Assembly (NCBI RefSeq): GCF_000023225.1
Contig: NC_013173.1
Coordinates: forward strand, 2,172,501 to 2,236,500
Direction of reading: 5' to 3'
From: Desulfomicrobium baculatum DSM 4028
GTDB lineage: Bacteria; Desulfobacterota; Desulfovibrionia; Desulfovibrionales; Desulfomicrobiaceae
DNA: 64,000 bases
A program made the translations under genes and the position numbers. Shown here one piece after another: positions 36,304 through 46,163 of this stretch. The notes beneath the pieces were generated by a model, which searched no databases, was not told the origin of the DNA, and saw only the letters and a list, made by a program, of their open reading frames with translations. The first letter of the stretch is position 1. The number at the start of each line of letters is the position of its first letter.

Positions 36304-38337
36304 ATGAAAAATATCAAACTCGGCACCAAGCTCATTGGCGGGTTCACTCTTACCGCTCTCATCGCCCTTGTCATCGGACTGGTCAGCATTCTGACCATGC
36401 GCGACCTGTCCGAAGACATTGAATCCATGGGCACCGAATCCCTGCCCTCGGTGGAGCTTCTGCTGCGCGTCAAGGGCGGCATCGCGGACCTGACCACAAG
36501 CCTGCGCGGCCTGCTCAGCACGGAACTGACCGTCCAGGATCGCAAGGAAATCCCGACGCAGATCAGCTCCATCCGCGATGCGTACCGCAAATCGGCGGAC
36601 GCCTATGCCGCTTTGCCCCACGGCGAGGAAGAGGCGGCGTTGTGGCGGGACATCCAGACCGTTGTCACCAATATAGCCGGAACCAACAACAAGGTCCTGG
36701 GGCTTAACGAACGTCTCATCGAACTCGACATCATGAATCCCGACAACCTCATGGGCAGGTTGCAGCAGTTTCGCGGTGACCACTACAGCCTGATGACCAA
36801 CGTCGGGCAGCTCTTGGCTACCGGCGAGAGTTTCGAAGGCGGAACGGATCACCACGCCTGCAATTACGGCAAGTGGTCAGGGGAGCTGACCACCACGAAT
36901 TCCAAAATGAAGAGCATCCTGGATACCGTCTACCCCGTGCACCAGTCGTTCCACCAGACCATCGCCAAGATCAAGGAGCTGGCCGCCGCAGGACGAGGTG
37001 AAGAATCGCTGGAATTGTACAAACAACTCCTGCCCATCGCCACGGAAGTGTTCAAGCACTTCGGTGACATGCGCGGCCAGGCCCAGGAGGCGCAGGAATC
37101 TTTCCAGGAAATGGGTCGGCTGCTCATGGTCGAATCAAGGGTGGACCAGGAAAAACTCGACCAAACCATGCTTGAGGCCGTGGACCTGACCACCCGCAAC
37201 AGCGCGCAGGCCGCCACCACCGCCGGGGAAGAAGCGACCCGCGCCATGACCGTGGCCAGCGTCGGCGTCGTGCTCGGTGTGATCATCGCCCTGGCCCTGG
37301 GCGTCATCCTGACCAGATCCATCACCGGGCCAGTGTACAAGGGCGTGGATTTCGCCAAGAAGATCGCCCAGGGAGACCTGACCGCCGAGGTGGACGTGCA
37401 CCAGAAGGACGAACTGGGCATCCTGGCCCAGGCCTTGCGCGACATGGTCGCCAAGTTGCGCGAGATTGTCGGCGAGGTGCAGTCGGCCTCGGACAACGTG
37501 GCTTCCGGTTCCGAGGAACTGAGCGCCTCCTCCGAGCAGCTCTCGCAGGGCGCCACCGAGCAGGCCGCTTCCGTGGAAGAGGTCTCGTCGAGCATGGAAG
37601 AAATGGGTGCCAACATCCGTCAGAATTCCGAGAACGCCACCCAGACCGAGAAAATCGCGCTCAAGGCCGCCCAGGACGCCGAGGCCGGCGGCAAGGCCGT
37701 GGTCCAGGCCGTGAGCGCCATGAAAAACATCGCCGAGAAAATTTCCATCGTCGAGGAAATCGCACGGCAAACCAACCTGCTGGCCCTCAATGCCGCCATC
37801 GAAGCCGCGCGCGCCGGTGAACACGGCAAAGGCTTTGCCGTGGTCGCGGCCGAGGTGCGCAAGCTGGCCGAACGCAGCGGCACTGCCGCAGCCGAGATCA
37901 GCCAGCTGTCCTCCTCCACCGTCAGCGTGGCCGACCAGGCCGGGCAGATGCTGGTCAAGTTGGTCCCGGACATCCAGCGCACGGCCGAGCTGGTGCAGGA
38001 GATCTCCGCCGCATCGAACGAACAGAACGCCGGTGCCGAACAGATCAACAAGGCCCTGCAGCAGCTTGATCAGGTCATTCAGCAGAACGCCTCGGCCTCC
38101 GAGGAAATGGCCTCCACCTCCGAGGAACTGTCCAGCCAAGCCGAACAGCTGCAGTCGTCCATCTCCTTCTTCCATCTGGGCGCAACGGCGGCCCGCATCA
38201 CCCGTCAGAGTGTCCACCGGGGCAGGCCGCAACAATCCAGAAAAGCCCCAAAGGCTCTGGCCGCCAAGGCTCCAATCGGCGGACTGGCCCTTGATATGGG
38301 ACGCGATGATGAAGACGATGAATTCGAACGCTTCTAA
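36304..38337 (+). CDS. Methyl-accepting chemotaxis protein with CZB-like zinc motif in the sensor region
   Basis: A 677-residue receptor. TM1 is at about 10-33 ([20 protein letters not shown]), an extracytoplasmic helical region spans to about 310, then TM2 ([17 protein letters not shown]), a HAMP domain, and a signalling domain with the hairpin tip [20 protein letters not shown]. The sensor region contains [10 protein letters not shown] near residue 182 and a [10 protein letters not shown] pair some 30 residues later, the H/C/H/H signature of CZB zinc-binding domains, here between the two membrane segments. Zinc or hypochlorous-acid type sensing is inferred from the family. ATG 36304 follows GGAG. 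CheW is the next gene. Confidence 0.88.
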   Translation: MKNIKLGTKLIGGFTLTALIALVIGLVSILTMRDLSEDIESMGTESLPSVELLLRVKGGIADLTTSLRGLLSTELTVQDRKEIPTQISSIRDAYRKSADAYAALPHGEEEAALWRDIQTVVTNIAGTNNKVLGLNERLIELDIMNPDNLMGRLQQFRGDHYSLMTNVGQLLATGESFEGGTDHHACNYGKWSGELTTTNSKMKSILDTVYPVHQSFHQTIAKIKELAAAGRGEESLELYKQLLPIATEVFKHFGDMRGQAQEAQESFQEMGRLLMVESRVDQEKLDQTMLEAVDLTTRNSAQAATTAGEEATRAMTVASVGVVLGVIIALALGVILTRSITGPVYKGVDFAKKIAQGDLTAEVDVHQKDELGILAQALRDMVAKLREIVGEVQSASDNVASGSEELSASSEQLSQGATEQAASVEEVSSSMEEMGANIRQNSENATQTEKIALKAAQDAEAGGKAVVQAVSAMKNIAEKISIVEEIARQTNLLALNAAIEAARAGEHGKGFAVVAAEVRKLAERSGTAAAEISQLSSSTVSVADQAGQMLVKLVPDIQRTAELVQEISAASNEQNAGAEQINKALQQLDQVIQQNASASEEMASTSEELSSQAEQLQSSISFFHLGATAARITRQSVHRGRPQQSRKAPKALAAKAPIGGLALDMGRDDEDDEFERF

Positions 38338-38356
38338 CCAAAGATCGAGATAACCC

Positions 38357-38842
38357 ATGAGTGACATCACTACCCTGCAGTACCTGACCTTCGCCCTGGG
38401 CGAGGAGGTCTTTGCCCTGGAGACGGGCTGTGTGCGCGAGGTCATCGAACTCGTGCCCGTGACCCGCATCCCCAAGACGCCGCCTTTCATGCGCGGAGTC
38501 ATCAACCTGCGCGGCCACGCCGTGCCGGTGGTCGACCTGCGCATCAAATTCGACATGCCCACCGCCCACGACACGGTGAACACCTGCATCATCATTGTGG
38601 ACGTGGAAGTCGAGGGAGAAAACTGCTACATGGGCGCCATCGTCGACTCGGTGCGGGAAGTATTCGAGATGACCAGCGACCAGATCAACCCGCCGCCGCG
38701 CATGGGCACGTCCATAAGGGCGGACTTCATCCGGGGCATGGGCAAGCAGAACGAGGAGTTCATCATGATTCTCGACATCGGCAAGGTCTTCTCCCAGGAG
38801 GAACTGGCACTGGTGCTCGAAAAGGAAGGGACGGAAGCGTAA
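38357..38842 (+). CDS. cheW: Chemotaxis coupling protein CheW
   Basis: A 161-residue single CheW domain that links receptors to CheA. Features include LTFALGEEVFALETGCVREV, the family motif FMRGVINLRGHAVPVVDLRIKF, NTCIIIVDVEVEGENCYMGAIVDSVREVF and a C-terminal DIGKVFSQEE. It starts 19 bp after the chemoreceptor and shares its transcript, ending at the terminator 38892-38930. Confidence 0.93.
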   Translation: MSDITTLQYLTFALGEEVFALETGCVREVIELVPVTRIPKTPPFMRGVINLRGHAVPVVDLRIKFDMPTAHDTVNTCIIIVDVEVEGENCYMGAIVDSVREVFEMTSDQINPPPRMGTSIRADFIRGMGKQNEEFIMILDIGKVFSQEELALVLEKEGTEA

Positions 38843-38891
38843 CACTTCCTTTTTGCCCGGAAAGCCTGCTCCAGCAGCCTGCCGCACATAC

Positions 38892-38930
38892 AAAAAGCCC
38901 CCGCTTGGAAGATTCCAGCAGGGGCTTTTT
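38892..38930. terminator. Bidirectional rho-independent terminator between cheW and hcp
   Basis: AAAAAGCCCC (38892-38901) pairs with GGGGCTTTTT (38921-38930), with additional GGAA/TTCC pairing inside the loop. A T-run occurs in both directions, serving both convergent transcripts (cheW and hcp). Confidence 0.9.
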
Positions 38931-38947
38931 CAGTTCTACTATGAGTT

Positions 38948-40609
38948 CTAGTTTCCGGCCATCATGGCTGCGATGTCGTCCTGTACCGTTCCGATGGGCC
39001 TTATGTTGAAGTTCTCAACCAGCACCTTGGCCACATTCGGGGACAAAAAGCCCGGCAGCGTCGGCCCGAGGCGGATGCCCTTCACGCCGAGAGCCAGGAG
39101 GGCCAGGAGCACGGCCACGGCCTTCTGCTCGTACCAGGCGATGTCGTAGGACACGGGCAGGTCGTTGATGTCATCAAGGCCGAAGACCTCTTTGAGCTTC
39201 AGGGCGATGACGGCCAGGGAATAGGAATCGTTGCACTGCCCGGCGTCCAGCACGCGGGGAATGCCGCCAATGTCGCCGAGGTTCAGCTTGTTGTAGCGAT
39301 ACTTGGCGCATCCGGCCGTCAGGATAACCGTGTCCTTCGGCAGGGCCTCGGCCACCTGGGTGAAGTACTCGCGTGACTTCTGACGCCCGTCGCAGCCGGC
39401 CATGACCACAAAGCGCTTGATGGCGCCGGATTTGACCGCCTCCACCACCTTGTCGGCCAGGGCCATGACCTGATGGTGGGCGAATCCGCCGACGATGCTG
39501 CCGGTCTCGATCTCGACTGGCGGCGGACATTTCTTGGCCTGGGCGATCAGCGCCGAGAAATCCTTGGCTCCGCCCGCCGGACGGTCAGCGATGTGCGTGG
39601 CGCCCTCGTAACCGACCACGCCCGTGGTGTAGAGACGATCCAGATAGGTGTTGTCTTTTTTGAGCGGCACCAGACAGTTGGTGGTCAGCAGGATGGGGCC
39701 GTTGAAGGATTCGAATTCAGGATTCTGCTGCCACCAGGAGCCGCCGTAGTTACCCACGAAATGCGAATACTTTTTGAATGCCGGATAGTAGTTGGCCGGA
39801 AGCATCTCGCCGTGGGTGTAAACGTCCACGCCCGTGCCCTCGGTTTGTTTCAGCAGTTCGGCCATATCTTTGAGGTCATGGCCGCTGATGAGGATGCCGG
39901 GATTCTTGCCCACGCCGATGTTGACCGTGGTGATTTCCGGGTTGCCGTAAGTGGTCGTATTGGCCTCGTCCAAAAGGGCCATGGTCGTCACGGCCATGTT
40001 GCCCGCCTTCATGACCAGAGCGACCATTTCGTCCACGGACAGATTTTTGGTGGTGGAAGCCAGGGCTTCAAGCATGAAGTCATCGATCTCGGGCTTGCGG
40101 AAACCCAGCACCGCCGCATGGTCGGCATAGGCGGCAACGCCTTTGAGGCCGATGATCAAAAGTTCCCGCAGGGAGCGAACATCCTCGTTCTCCGTGGCCA
40201 GAATACCCACGCTTTTGGCCTTTTCGGCAAAGGCGGACGAGTTCCCGGTCCAGGTCGCGGCCTCGGGCAGCGGATCGGCGAAATCCTTGCCGTGCTTGGC
40301 CTTGTAGGCAGACAGGAAGGAATTTTTGAGTTTGTCGCGACGGGCAAGAGCTTCCTGGATCAGGGTCACAAAGCGACCGTCGTCCCAGTTGGCATTGGTG
40401 ATGGTGGCGAAAAGCGCCTGCAGCACGAAATCGTCATTGGAGCGATCCGGATGCCCGAGTTCTTTGAGTCTTTCGCCATACACGGCGATGCCGCGCAGCA
40501 CGAAAATGAGCAGATCCTGCAGGTTGGCGGTCTCTTCCGGCTTGCCGCACATGCCTTTGACCGTGCAGCCCGTATTCTTCGCCGTTTCCTGACACTGGAA
40601 GCAGAACAT
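38948..40609 (-). CDS. hcp: Hybrid cluster protein (hydroxylamine reductase)
   Basis: A 553-residue cytoplasmic enzyme that carries a proximal Fe-S cluster and the hybrid Fe-S-O cluster. In other bacteria it reduces NO to N2O or hydroxylamine to ammonia. The N-terminal motif [20 protein letters not shown] gives the four proximal cysteines (C-x2-C-x8-C-x5-C). Hybrid-cluster ligands are visible in [28 protein letters not shown] and [13 protein letters not shown] 40609 follows AAGGAGG by 6 nt; the longer frame is spurious. It is the last gene of a leftward train and lies 58 bp after the flavodiiron gene. Confidence 0.95.
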   Translation of the reverse strand: MFCFQCQETAKNTGCTVKGMCGKPEETANLQDLLIFVLRGIAVYGERLKELGHPDRSNDDFVLQALFATITNANWDDGRFVTLIQEALARRDKLKNSFLSAYKAKHGKDFADPLPEAATWTGNSSAFAEKAKSVGILATENEDVRSLRELLIIGLKGVAAYADHAAVLGFRKPEIDDFMLEALASTTKNLSVDEMVALVMKAGNMAVTTMALLDEANTTTYGNPEITTVNIGVGKNPGILISGHDLKDMAELLKQTEGTGVDVYTHGEMLPANYYPAFKKYSHFVGNYGGSWWQQNPEFESFNGPILLTTNCLVPLKKDNTYLDRLYTTGVVGYEGATHIADRPAGGAKDFSALIAQAKKCPPPVEIETGSIVGGFAHHQVMALADKVVEAVKSGAIKRFVVMAGCDGRQKSREYFTQVAEALPKDTVILTAGCAKYRYNKLNLGDIGGIPRVLDAGQCNDSYSLAVIALKLKEVFGLDDINDLPVSYDIAWYEQKAVAVLLALLALGVKGIRLGPTLPGFLSPNVAKVLVENFNIRPIGTVQDDIAAMMAGN

Positions 40610-40667
40610 AGTGACCTCCTTTTTTTGTTGTTGATCGCGTGACAACGCACGCACCTCAAGTCAAAAA

Positions 40668-41849
40668 CTACCCTTGAAAGCCGCTCTCCTTGTGCTTGGC
40701 GGCAATGGCATCCGCCAGACGATCCAGGGCGCCGTAGGTATCGTCCGTCGGCAAGCCCTTGCACAGCACAGGCTCCAGCACCTCGACCTTCAGATTGGGA
40801 ATCATGCCAGCCAGGGTCTCCACCGTCTTGCCGCCCCATCCGTAGGAGCCGATGATGGACAGGTATTTGGCCTTGGGACGCAGGGCATTGGCCAAAAATG
40901 CCGCGTAGGCGGCCATGGGATGCGGACCGGCAAGCACTGTGGGGGTGCCGAGCACGATGGTGCCCGCATCCACCAGGGACATGGCCAGCTTGCCGATGTC
41001 GGTCACGGTGAGATTGAAAAGCTCCACCCGCACCTCGCGCTCGGACAGGGCCGCCGCCAGGTGATCGACCATGAGCCGGGTGCTGCCGTGCATGGAGACA
41101 AAGGGTAAGGCCACCAGATTGTGCGCCGTGCCCGAAACCCAATCCTTGTAGGCGTCCACGATCCAGCCGGGACTGTCGTAGATCTGGCCGTGGCTGGGGG
41201 CGATCATGGCGATGTCGTAGGGGCCGAGTTTTTCGAGGTTTTTGGCGATGATGGCCCGAAACGGCATCATGATCTCGCCGAAATAGCGCTTGGCGGCTTC
41301 ATGCACCCGGCCCTGGTCGCGCACGAAAAGGTCGCTCGTGGCGATGTGCGAACCGAAAAAGTCGCAACTGAACAGGATCTTGTCCTCAGCAAGATAGGTG
41401 GACATGGTTTCCGGCCAGTGCACCCAGGGCGTGAGAATGAAGGTCAGCGTCTTGTCGCCAAGGGAGAGGGTTTCGCCGTCTGCGACAACGATGAATTTGT
41501 CATCGGGGATGAGCAAAAGATCCATGAGCATGGACTTGGCCTTGGCGTTGGTGACGACCTTGGCCTCGGGGTACAGGTCCAGTACCAGGGCTATTGTTCC
41601 GGAATGATCCTGCTCGGCATGCTGGCAAATGACATAGTCGAGTTTTTCCACTCCATCCAGGTGCCCAAGCAGGGTGTCGACCATGTCGGGGTCCACGGCG
41701 TCGATGAGCGCGGTCTTCTCGCTGCCTTCCACGAGGTAGGCGTTGTAGGTCGTCCCGTCGGGGAGCGGAACCAGGGAGTCGAACAGCCGCCTGTCCCAAT
41801 CCACCGCACCCATCCAGAAGACGCCGTCTTTTATTTTCTTCGTATGCAT
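40668..41849 (-). CDS. roo: Flavodiiron protein (rubredoxin:oxygen/nitric oxide oxidoreductase)
   Basis: A 393-residue cytoplasmic protein that reduces O2 to water or NO to N2O with electrons from rubredoxin. The metallo-beta-lactamase-type domain (residues 1-250) has the diiron ligands in CQHAEQDHSG and TPWVHWPETMSTYL, CDFFGSH and IAPSHGQIY. The flavodoxin domain (255-393) binds FMN (SMHGSTRLMVDHLAAAL, LGTPTVLAGPHPMAAYAA, GSYGWGGKTVETL). No rubredoxin gene is visible nearby. It is upstream of hcp and 72 bp downstream of the HPP gene. Confidence 0.95.
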   Translation of the reverse strand: MHTKKIKDGVFWMGAVDWDRRLFDSLVPLPDGTTYNAYLVEGSEKTALIDAVDPDMVDTLLGHLDGVEKLDYVICQHAEQDHSGTIALVLDLYPEAKVVTNAKAKSMLMDLLLIPDDKFIVVADGETLSLGDKTLTFILTPWVHWPETMSTYLAEDKILFSCDFFGSHIATSDLFVRDQGRVHEAAKRYFGEIMMPFRAIIAKNLEKLGPYDIAMIAPSHGQIYDSPGWIVDAYKDWVSGTAHNLVALPFVSMHGSTRLMVDHLAAALSEREVRVELFNLTVTDIGKLAMSLVDAGTIVLGTPTVLAGPHPMAAYAAFLANALRPKAKYLSIIGSYGWGGKTVETLAGMIPNLKVEVLEPVLCKGLPTDDTYGALDRLADAIAAKHKESGFQG

Positions 41850-41921
41850 CGCTGAGTCCTTGTTTTCGTGTTGCGGATGTCTTGTTTTACGCTTCAGCCA
41901 GTGCGGCAGGGCGCGTCCGAA

Positions 41922-42458
41922 CTAGAGCCAAAACTCCGGATAACGCCTGCCTTTTGGAATGTTGTTGACCACCAGGGCAACCAGAAGCAGGATCACCGCC
42001 CCCAGTCCCGCCGGAACCAGGGCGTACATGTAGCCCAGGCTGTGCACCGAATCCCCGCCGATGACCGCGATCAAGGCCGTGGCCCCGCCCGGAGGGTGCA
42101 GTGTCTTGGTCAGATGCATGACCGCGATGGCCGTGGCCACGGCCACCGCAGCGGCCAGCCAGGGAGTCGCGCCAAGAATCTCTTGTGCGCATACACCAAT
42201 TAAAGCGGAAAGAACATGCCCCCCGAGCACATTTCTTGGTTGGGCCAAGGGGCTGCGGATAGCGCCGTAGACAAGGACCGCCGTGGCCCCGAAGGAGCCG
42301 ATGAGCAGGGCCTGACCGGCCTGGTCCACCATCCGCGCGTGCAGAAGCCCGACCAGGGCGATGCCGATCACAGCGCCGGTCCAGGACCAGAGCACCTCCG
42401 AAAGGGCTACCCGGGGCGGGCTTTGCGTCGTGCCGCGCATTTTCTTGAAATAGTCCAC
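41922..42458 (-). CDS. HPP-family integral membrane protein
   Basis: A 178-residue protein with four or five membrane helices and the family motifs LIGSFGATAVLVYGAIRSPL, AQPRNVLGGHVLSALIGV and, at TM3-4, the HPP motif itself, LTKTLHPPGGATALIAVIGG. HPP proteins in plastids and cyanobacteria have been implicated in nitrite transport; bacterial members often fuse to CBS domains. Here the CBS protein is a separate gene only 3 bp upstream, so the two probably form a complex. The role beside flavodiiron protein and Hcp suggests nitrogen-oxide transport (inference). Confidence 0.85.
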   Translation of the reverse strand: MDYFKKMRGTTQSPPRVALSEVLWSWTGAVIGIALVGLLHARMVDQAGQALLIGSFGATAVLVYGAIRSPLAQPRNVLGGHVLSALIGVCAQEILGATPWLAAAVAVATAIAVMHLTKTLHPPGGATALIAVIGGDSVHSLGYMYALVPAGLGAVILLLVALVVNNIPKGRRYPEFWL

Positions 42459-42461
42459 GGG

Positions 42462-43052
42462 CTACCTCCCGCACATGGAGCCGACAAGGTCGGTCCGGGT
42501 CACGATGCCGACAGGGCGGCCCTCTTCGTCGCAGATGGGCAGGCGGTTGATGGAATGCCTGGCCAGCATCTCCGAAAGCTCGGCCACCGGCGTTTCGCGG
42601 GAAGCGACCACGGGCGGGGAACTCATGATGTCGTCCACCAGCAGCTTGCGCACATCCGTGACCATGCACCCCGGGGTGCTCAGGCAGGTGGAGACCACGG
42701 TCATGAATGAGGCCGTACCGGGCAGGCCCATCTTGCGCAGATAGTCCTTTTCCGAGACCACCCCGCAGATCCGGCCCTCCACGTCGAGCACGGGCGCGCC
42801 GCTGATGCCGAGCCCGGCCATGAGCGCTGCGGCTTCCGAGGCGCTCATGCCCTTCTGCAGGCAGTGCACGGGCGCGGTCATGATGTCCTCGGCCGTGCCC
42901 AGGGAGCGCACGCGCTTCAGGGCCAGGTCATATGCCAGCGCATAAATCTCCCGAAACGTCCCCGGCGTTATGTCCACGTAGCCCTGCATGGAACGCATGG
43001 CGTCGAGGACATCCTCTTCAGTCAAATCCGTAAATCCGCATTGATCGTTCAT
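42462..43052 (-). CDS. CBS-domain pair protein
   Basis: A 196-residue soluble protein. An N-terminal helical segment is followed by two CBS motifs in tandem: MTAPVHCLQKGMSASEAAAL...GISGAPVLDVEGRICGVVSEKD, and VDDIMSSPPVVASRETPVAELSEMLARHSINRLPI with a closing GIVTRTDLVGSM. CBS pairs bind adenosyl compounds and regulate attached proteins. It is located between the ABC ATPase and the HPP protein (gaps 17 and 3 bp) and probably regulates the HPP membrane protein. ATG 43052 is preferred because AAGGAG lies 5 nt upstream; ATG 43073 would put that site inside the gene. Confidence 0.87.
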   Translation of the reverse strand: MNDQCGFTDLTEEDVLDAMRSMQGYVDITPGTFREIYALAYDLALKRVRSLGTAEDIMTAPVHCLQKGMSASEAAALMAGLGISGAPVLDVEGRICGVVSEKDYLRKMGLPGTASFMTVVSTCLSTPGCMVTDVRKLLVDDIMSSPPVVASRETPVAELSEMLARHSINRLPICDEEGRPVGIVTRTDLVGSMCGR

Positions 43053-43069
43053 CTCATCTCCTTTCCGGT

Positions 43070-43777
43070 TCACTCCACGGACCGCCCTTCACCGGCCTGT
43101 TCCTCGGTGCGCCCGTCCCGAATCTGGTACAGGCGCTTGAAGGTCGGAATGATTTTTTCATCATGGGTCACGACAATGATCGCGGTTTCATACTGGCTGG
43201 CCATCTGGTTCAGAATCCGGATCACGGCCATGGCCCTTTCGCTGTCCAGGGGCGCGGTCGGCTCGTCGGCCAGAATGACTGGCGGCCGATTGACGAGGGC
43301 GCGGGCAATGGACACACGCTGCTGCTCCCCTCCCGAAAGCTGGGCAGGCATAGCCCCCGCCCTGTGCCCGACGTCCAGAGCTTCGAGAAATTCCAGAGCC
43401 AAGGCCCTGGCCTTGGAATTCGGCATGCCGGACAGCATCGGCAGCAAGGCCACGTTGTCCGTAACGTCCAAAAAAGGAATGAGGTAGGGCGCTTGAAAGA
43501 TAAACCCAATCTTGTCGCGCCGAAGCGCCCGCAAATCGGAAATCTTCCAGCCCTGATCGAAAATGATGTCATCCCCCAGCGTCATCCTCCCGCCGCTCGG
43601 CTCGATGACCGCTCCCAGGCACTTGAGCAGCGTGCTCTTGCCTGAACCTGACGGGCCGATGAGACCGACCACTTCTCCCGGCCCCACGACCATGTCCACC
43701 CCCTTCAGGGCGTCCACCGCCGTGTCGCCTTGGCCATAGCGCTTGCGCACGTCTTCGATGAGTATTCCAGGCATCAT
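43070..43777 (-). CDS. ABC transporter ATP-binding protein (DevA/MacB-type)
   Basis: A 235-residue ATPase. Walker A GPSGSGKSTLL, Q-loop FIFQAPYLI, signature LSGGEQQRVSIARAL, Walker B VILADEPTAPLD (Asp-Glu present), H-loop VTHDEK. The two Met codons at 43777 and 43774 overlap the stop of the upstream permease, with the A of the TGA used as the A of ATG, which gives translational coupling. It forms with the permease and the HlyD-like adaptor a DevBCA-type exporter. The C-terminal tail after the H-loop is short. Confidence 0.9.
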   Translation of the reverse strand: MMPGILIEDVRKRYGQGDTAVDALKGVDMVVGPGEVVGLIGPSGSGKSTLLKCLGAVIEPSGGRMTLGDDIIFDQGWKISDLRALRRDKIGFIFQAPYLIPFLDVTDNVALLPMLSGMPNSKARALALEFLEALDVGHRAGAMPAQLSGGEQQRVSIARALVNRPPVILADEPTAPLDSERAMAVIRILNQMASQYETAIIVVTHDEKIIPTFKRLYQIRDGRTEEQAGEGRSVE

Positions 43778-44976
43778 CACCCTCCAATGGCTTCGGCCGG
43801 ATCGACCTTGAGGGCCGCACGGATTGCCATGACGCTGGCCAGTGCACAAATGACCATGACGGCCACCAACCCGCGCGCCGCGTCTTCGGGCAGCAGCAGG
43901 ACGTATTTCGGGAAAATGGGAGCCCACAGCGTGGCCGCGATCTTGCCGACCACGAAGCCGATCAGCCCCAGCCCCAGGGCCTGTTGCAGGATCATGGCGG
44001 CAATGGTCCTGTTGCGCGTGCCGATGAGTTTCAGGACCGCGATCTCCCGGATCTTGCCCATGGTCAGCGTGTAAATGATGAAGGCGACGATGGCCGCGCT
44101 GACCACGGACAGAATGACCAGAAACATGCCGATCTGACGGGCCGACGTGGCCACGAGCTTTTCGATCAGGATTTCCTCCATCTGCGCCCGCGTATAGACC
44201 TGATACCTGCTCCAGCGCTGAATGGATTTCGCCACTTCGCCCGGCACATGGCCGGGAGCAAGGCGGACCAGCACGGCGTTGACGTTGGTGTTGGTGGACT
44301 GGGACGCGATGACGGCGTCCAGAAGACCCGGAATCGGACGGTTGAATGCCGGATTCTGCGCTGCCCGCTGGCGGGAACGGACGATGGCGTCGTTGTCTTT
44401 CAAAAACTGCGCCTCCTGGGCGTCCTTGAGCGGAATGAAGACCATGGGGTCACCGCCCGAGGAAACCGTTCGCCGAGTCAGCCCGACCACCGTGTAGACA
44501 TTTCTGCGGATGACGATCTCTTGCCCCAGCCTGAAGCCGGTTTTGACATCGGCCACGGCCTCGTAATGGCTTCGGGTGATATGGCGTCCGGCCACCAGAA
44601 AAATGGGCTGTCCCGGCTCTCCGGGCCCACCCGGAACCACGCCGACGACCATGGCCCGCACGTCGCCGCCGTCGTGCCGGACCTGCATGGTCAGATAGGT
44701 CACGTTCGCAGCCCTCTCAACGCCCTCCATGCCGAGAATCGAGCGATAGACATCGTCGGGGATGGTCGAGGATTCGGCGTAAGGACCCAGGGTATCCTGC
44801 TGCACGACCCACAAGTCCGCCCCGCTGTTGTCCAGAAGCACCTTGGCGTCCTCGACCATGCCGCGATAGATCCCGGCCATGGACAGCGTCACCCCGATGA
44901 GCAGGCCAAGCCCCACCCCGGTAAAGACGAACTTTCCCCAGGAATGCAGGATATCGCGCCCGGCCAGGCTGATCAT
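43777..44976 (-). CDS. ABC transporter permease (DevC/FtsX-like)
   Basis: A 399-residue permease. TM1 is at about 15-38, a large extracytoplasmic domain spans 45-275, and three C-terminal helices follow (IGMFLVILSVVSAAIVAFII, ILQQALGLGLIGFVVGKIAA, LVAVMVICALASVMAIRAAL), with the FtsX motif GKIREIAVLKLIGTRNRTIA. It ends KVDPAEAIGG as usual. Its ATG overlaps the end of the HlyD-like gene by 4 nt and its stop overlaps the ATPase start. DevC-type systems export glycolipids or other amphiphiles. Confidence 0.9.
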   Translation of the reverse strand: MISLAGRDILHSWGKFVFTGVGLGLLIGVTLSMAGIYRGMVEDAKVLLDNSGADLWVVQQDTLGPYAESSTIPDDVYRSILGMEGVERAANVTYLTMQVRHDGGDVRAMVVGVVPGGPGEPGQPIFLVAGRHITRSHYEAVADVKTGFRLGQEIVIRRNVYTVVGLTRRTVSSGGDPMVFIPLKDAQEAQFLKDNDAIVRSRQRAAQNPAFNRPIPGLLDAVIASQSTNTNVNAVLVRLAPGHVPGEVAKSIQRWSRYQVYTRAQMEEILIEKLVATSARQIGMFLVILSVVSAAIVAFIIYTLTMGKIREIAVLKLIGTRNRTIAAMILQQALGLGLIGFVVGKIAATLWAPIFPKYVLLLPEDAARGLVAVMVICALASVMAIRAALKVDPAEAIGG

Positions 44977-46163
44977 TTGGGCACCCCCGGAAGATGGTCC
45001 ACAATCGTGATGCCGCTTCTGGCCGTCAGCGTGGACGCGCTGTGCGAGACGACGGTCTGTCCCGCACTCAGCCCCTTGCGGACCTGCACCAGCCCGTCCA
45101 GATCTCCCTGGCCAAGTTCGACGGGAACGAATTCGATGTTCCCGTCTTCAACAACCCAGACTCCAAGCGTGTCTTTGTCCCGCAGCACGCTGCTGCCGGG
45201 AATGGCCGGAGCAGGCGGCAGGGCAGGCAGATCCACGGTCACCTCGGCCAGTTCGCCCATGGCAGGCAGAGGGTCTGGCAGGGATTCGAAGGTCACCTTT
45301 GCCAGCAGTTCCTCAGTCACGGCGTCCGCAACCGGCTCGACACGGTACACGTGCGCGCGAAGGGATTCCGACGAACGGGAACGCAGCACGACTCGCGCCG
45401 GCAAGCCGGCCGCAAGCCCGGAAGCCCGGAGCTGATCGAAGCGGGCATTGACCCAGATATGATCCGGGTCGATGATCTCCACCACGGCCTGCCCGGCCAC
45501 GGCAGTCGTGCCGGGCTCGATCAGCCGCCTGGTGACCAGCCCGGCAACAGGCGAAACCAGCCTGACGGTCTCCCGCTGGCGAGATATGCCGGCCCCTTCG
45601 GACGTGAGGCGGTCGTATTCGTGCTTGGCCGAAGCCACGGTGGCCAGGGCGGCCTCAAGCCCGCTCCGCGCGACCTGCAACTCCTGTCTGCTTGCCTCGA
45701 AGGTATCCCTGCTCACCGCTCCGCTCTGCACCAGGGTGTCAAAGCGGCGGGCCTGGGACTCGGCGTAGGTTGTTTTCGCCCGCAGTTCCGAAACCTGGGC
45801 TTCGGCGGCCCGCACCGTCGCAGCGGCGCGCATCATGGCGGCATCCTGGGCGTCGAGCCTGTCATCAAGGTCCACGGGGTCCATTTCACCAATGACCTGC
45901 CCCGGTTCGACCCGGTCCCCCACATCCACCAAAATCTCAAGAACCCGGCCGGAGCCTATCGGTCCAATGTTCTGCGTGTACCGTGCCTCCACCGTGCCGA
46001 TGCCGAAAAGCGACGGCTCCACCGGCATCTCCCTGACCTCGAACACGACCACCGCAACGGGAGCCAACGGCCCGGAACGCAGCGCCACATACAGGAAGGC
46101 CCCTGCCAAGAGACCAAGGATGACCAGCATCAGAAATTTCTTGCGGGACATGAGACTCATCAT
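44973..46163 (-). CDS. HlyD-type membrane fusion protein (DevB-like)
   Basis: About 396 residues: N-terminal signal-anchor (FLMLVILGLLAGAFLYVALR), a lipoyl/biotinyl-like motif (GSGRVLEILVDVGDRVEPGQ), a coiled-coil hairpin (about 90-190), the second lipoyl half (RLVSPVAGLVTRRLIEPGTT), and beta-barrel domains. It links the ABC permease to an outer-membrane channel that is not encoded here. It starts at ATG 46163 with AAGGAG 6 nt upstream. The ribosome-binding site is embedded in an inverted repeat (46161-46178) that overlaps the end of the TetR gene. Confidence 0.9.
   Translation of the reverse strand: MMSLMSRKKFLMLVILGLLAGAFLYVALRSGPLAPVAVVVFEVREMPVEPSLFGIGTVEARYTQNIGPIGSGRVLEILVDVGDRVEPGQVIGEMDPVDLDDRLDAQDAAMMRAAATVRAAEAQVSELRAKTTYAESQARRFDTLVQSGAVSRDTFEASRQELQVARSGLEAALATVASAKHEYDRLTSEGAGISRQRETVRLVSPVAGLVTRRLIEPGTTAVAGQAVVEIIDPDHIWVNARFDQLRASGLAAGLPARVVLRSRSSESLRAHVYRVEPVADAVTEELLAKVTFESLPDPLPAMGELAEVTVDLPALPPAPAIPGSSVLRDKDTLGVWVVEDGNIEFVPVELGQGDLDGLVQVRKGLSAGQTVVSHSASTLTARSGITIVDHLPGVPK

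Noticed and set aside
40630-40650. GTTGatcgcgtgaCAAC upstream of hcp as an HcpR or NsrR site
   Set aside because: Symmetry is poor beyond the outer four bases and the position is between two cotranscribed genes.
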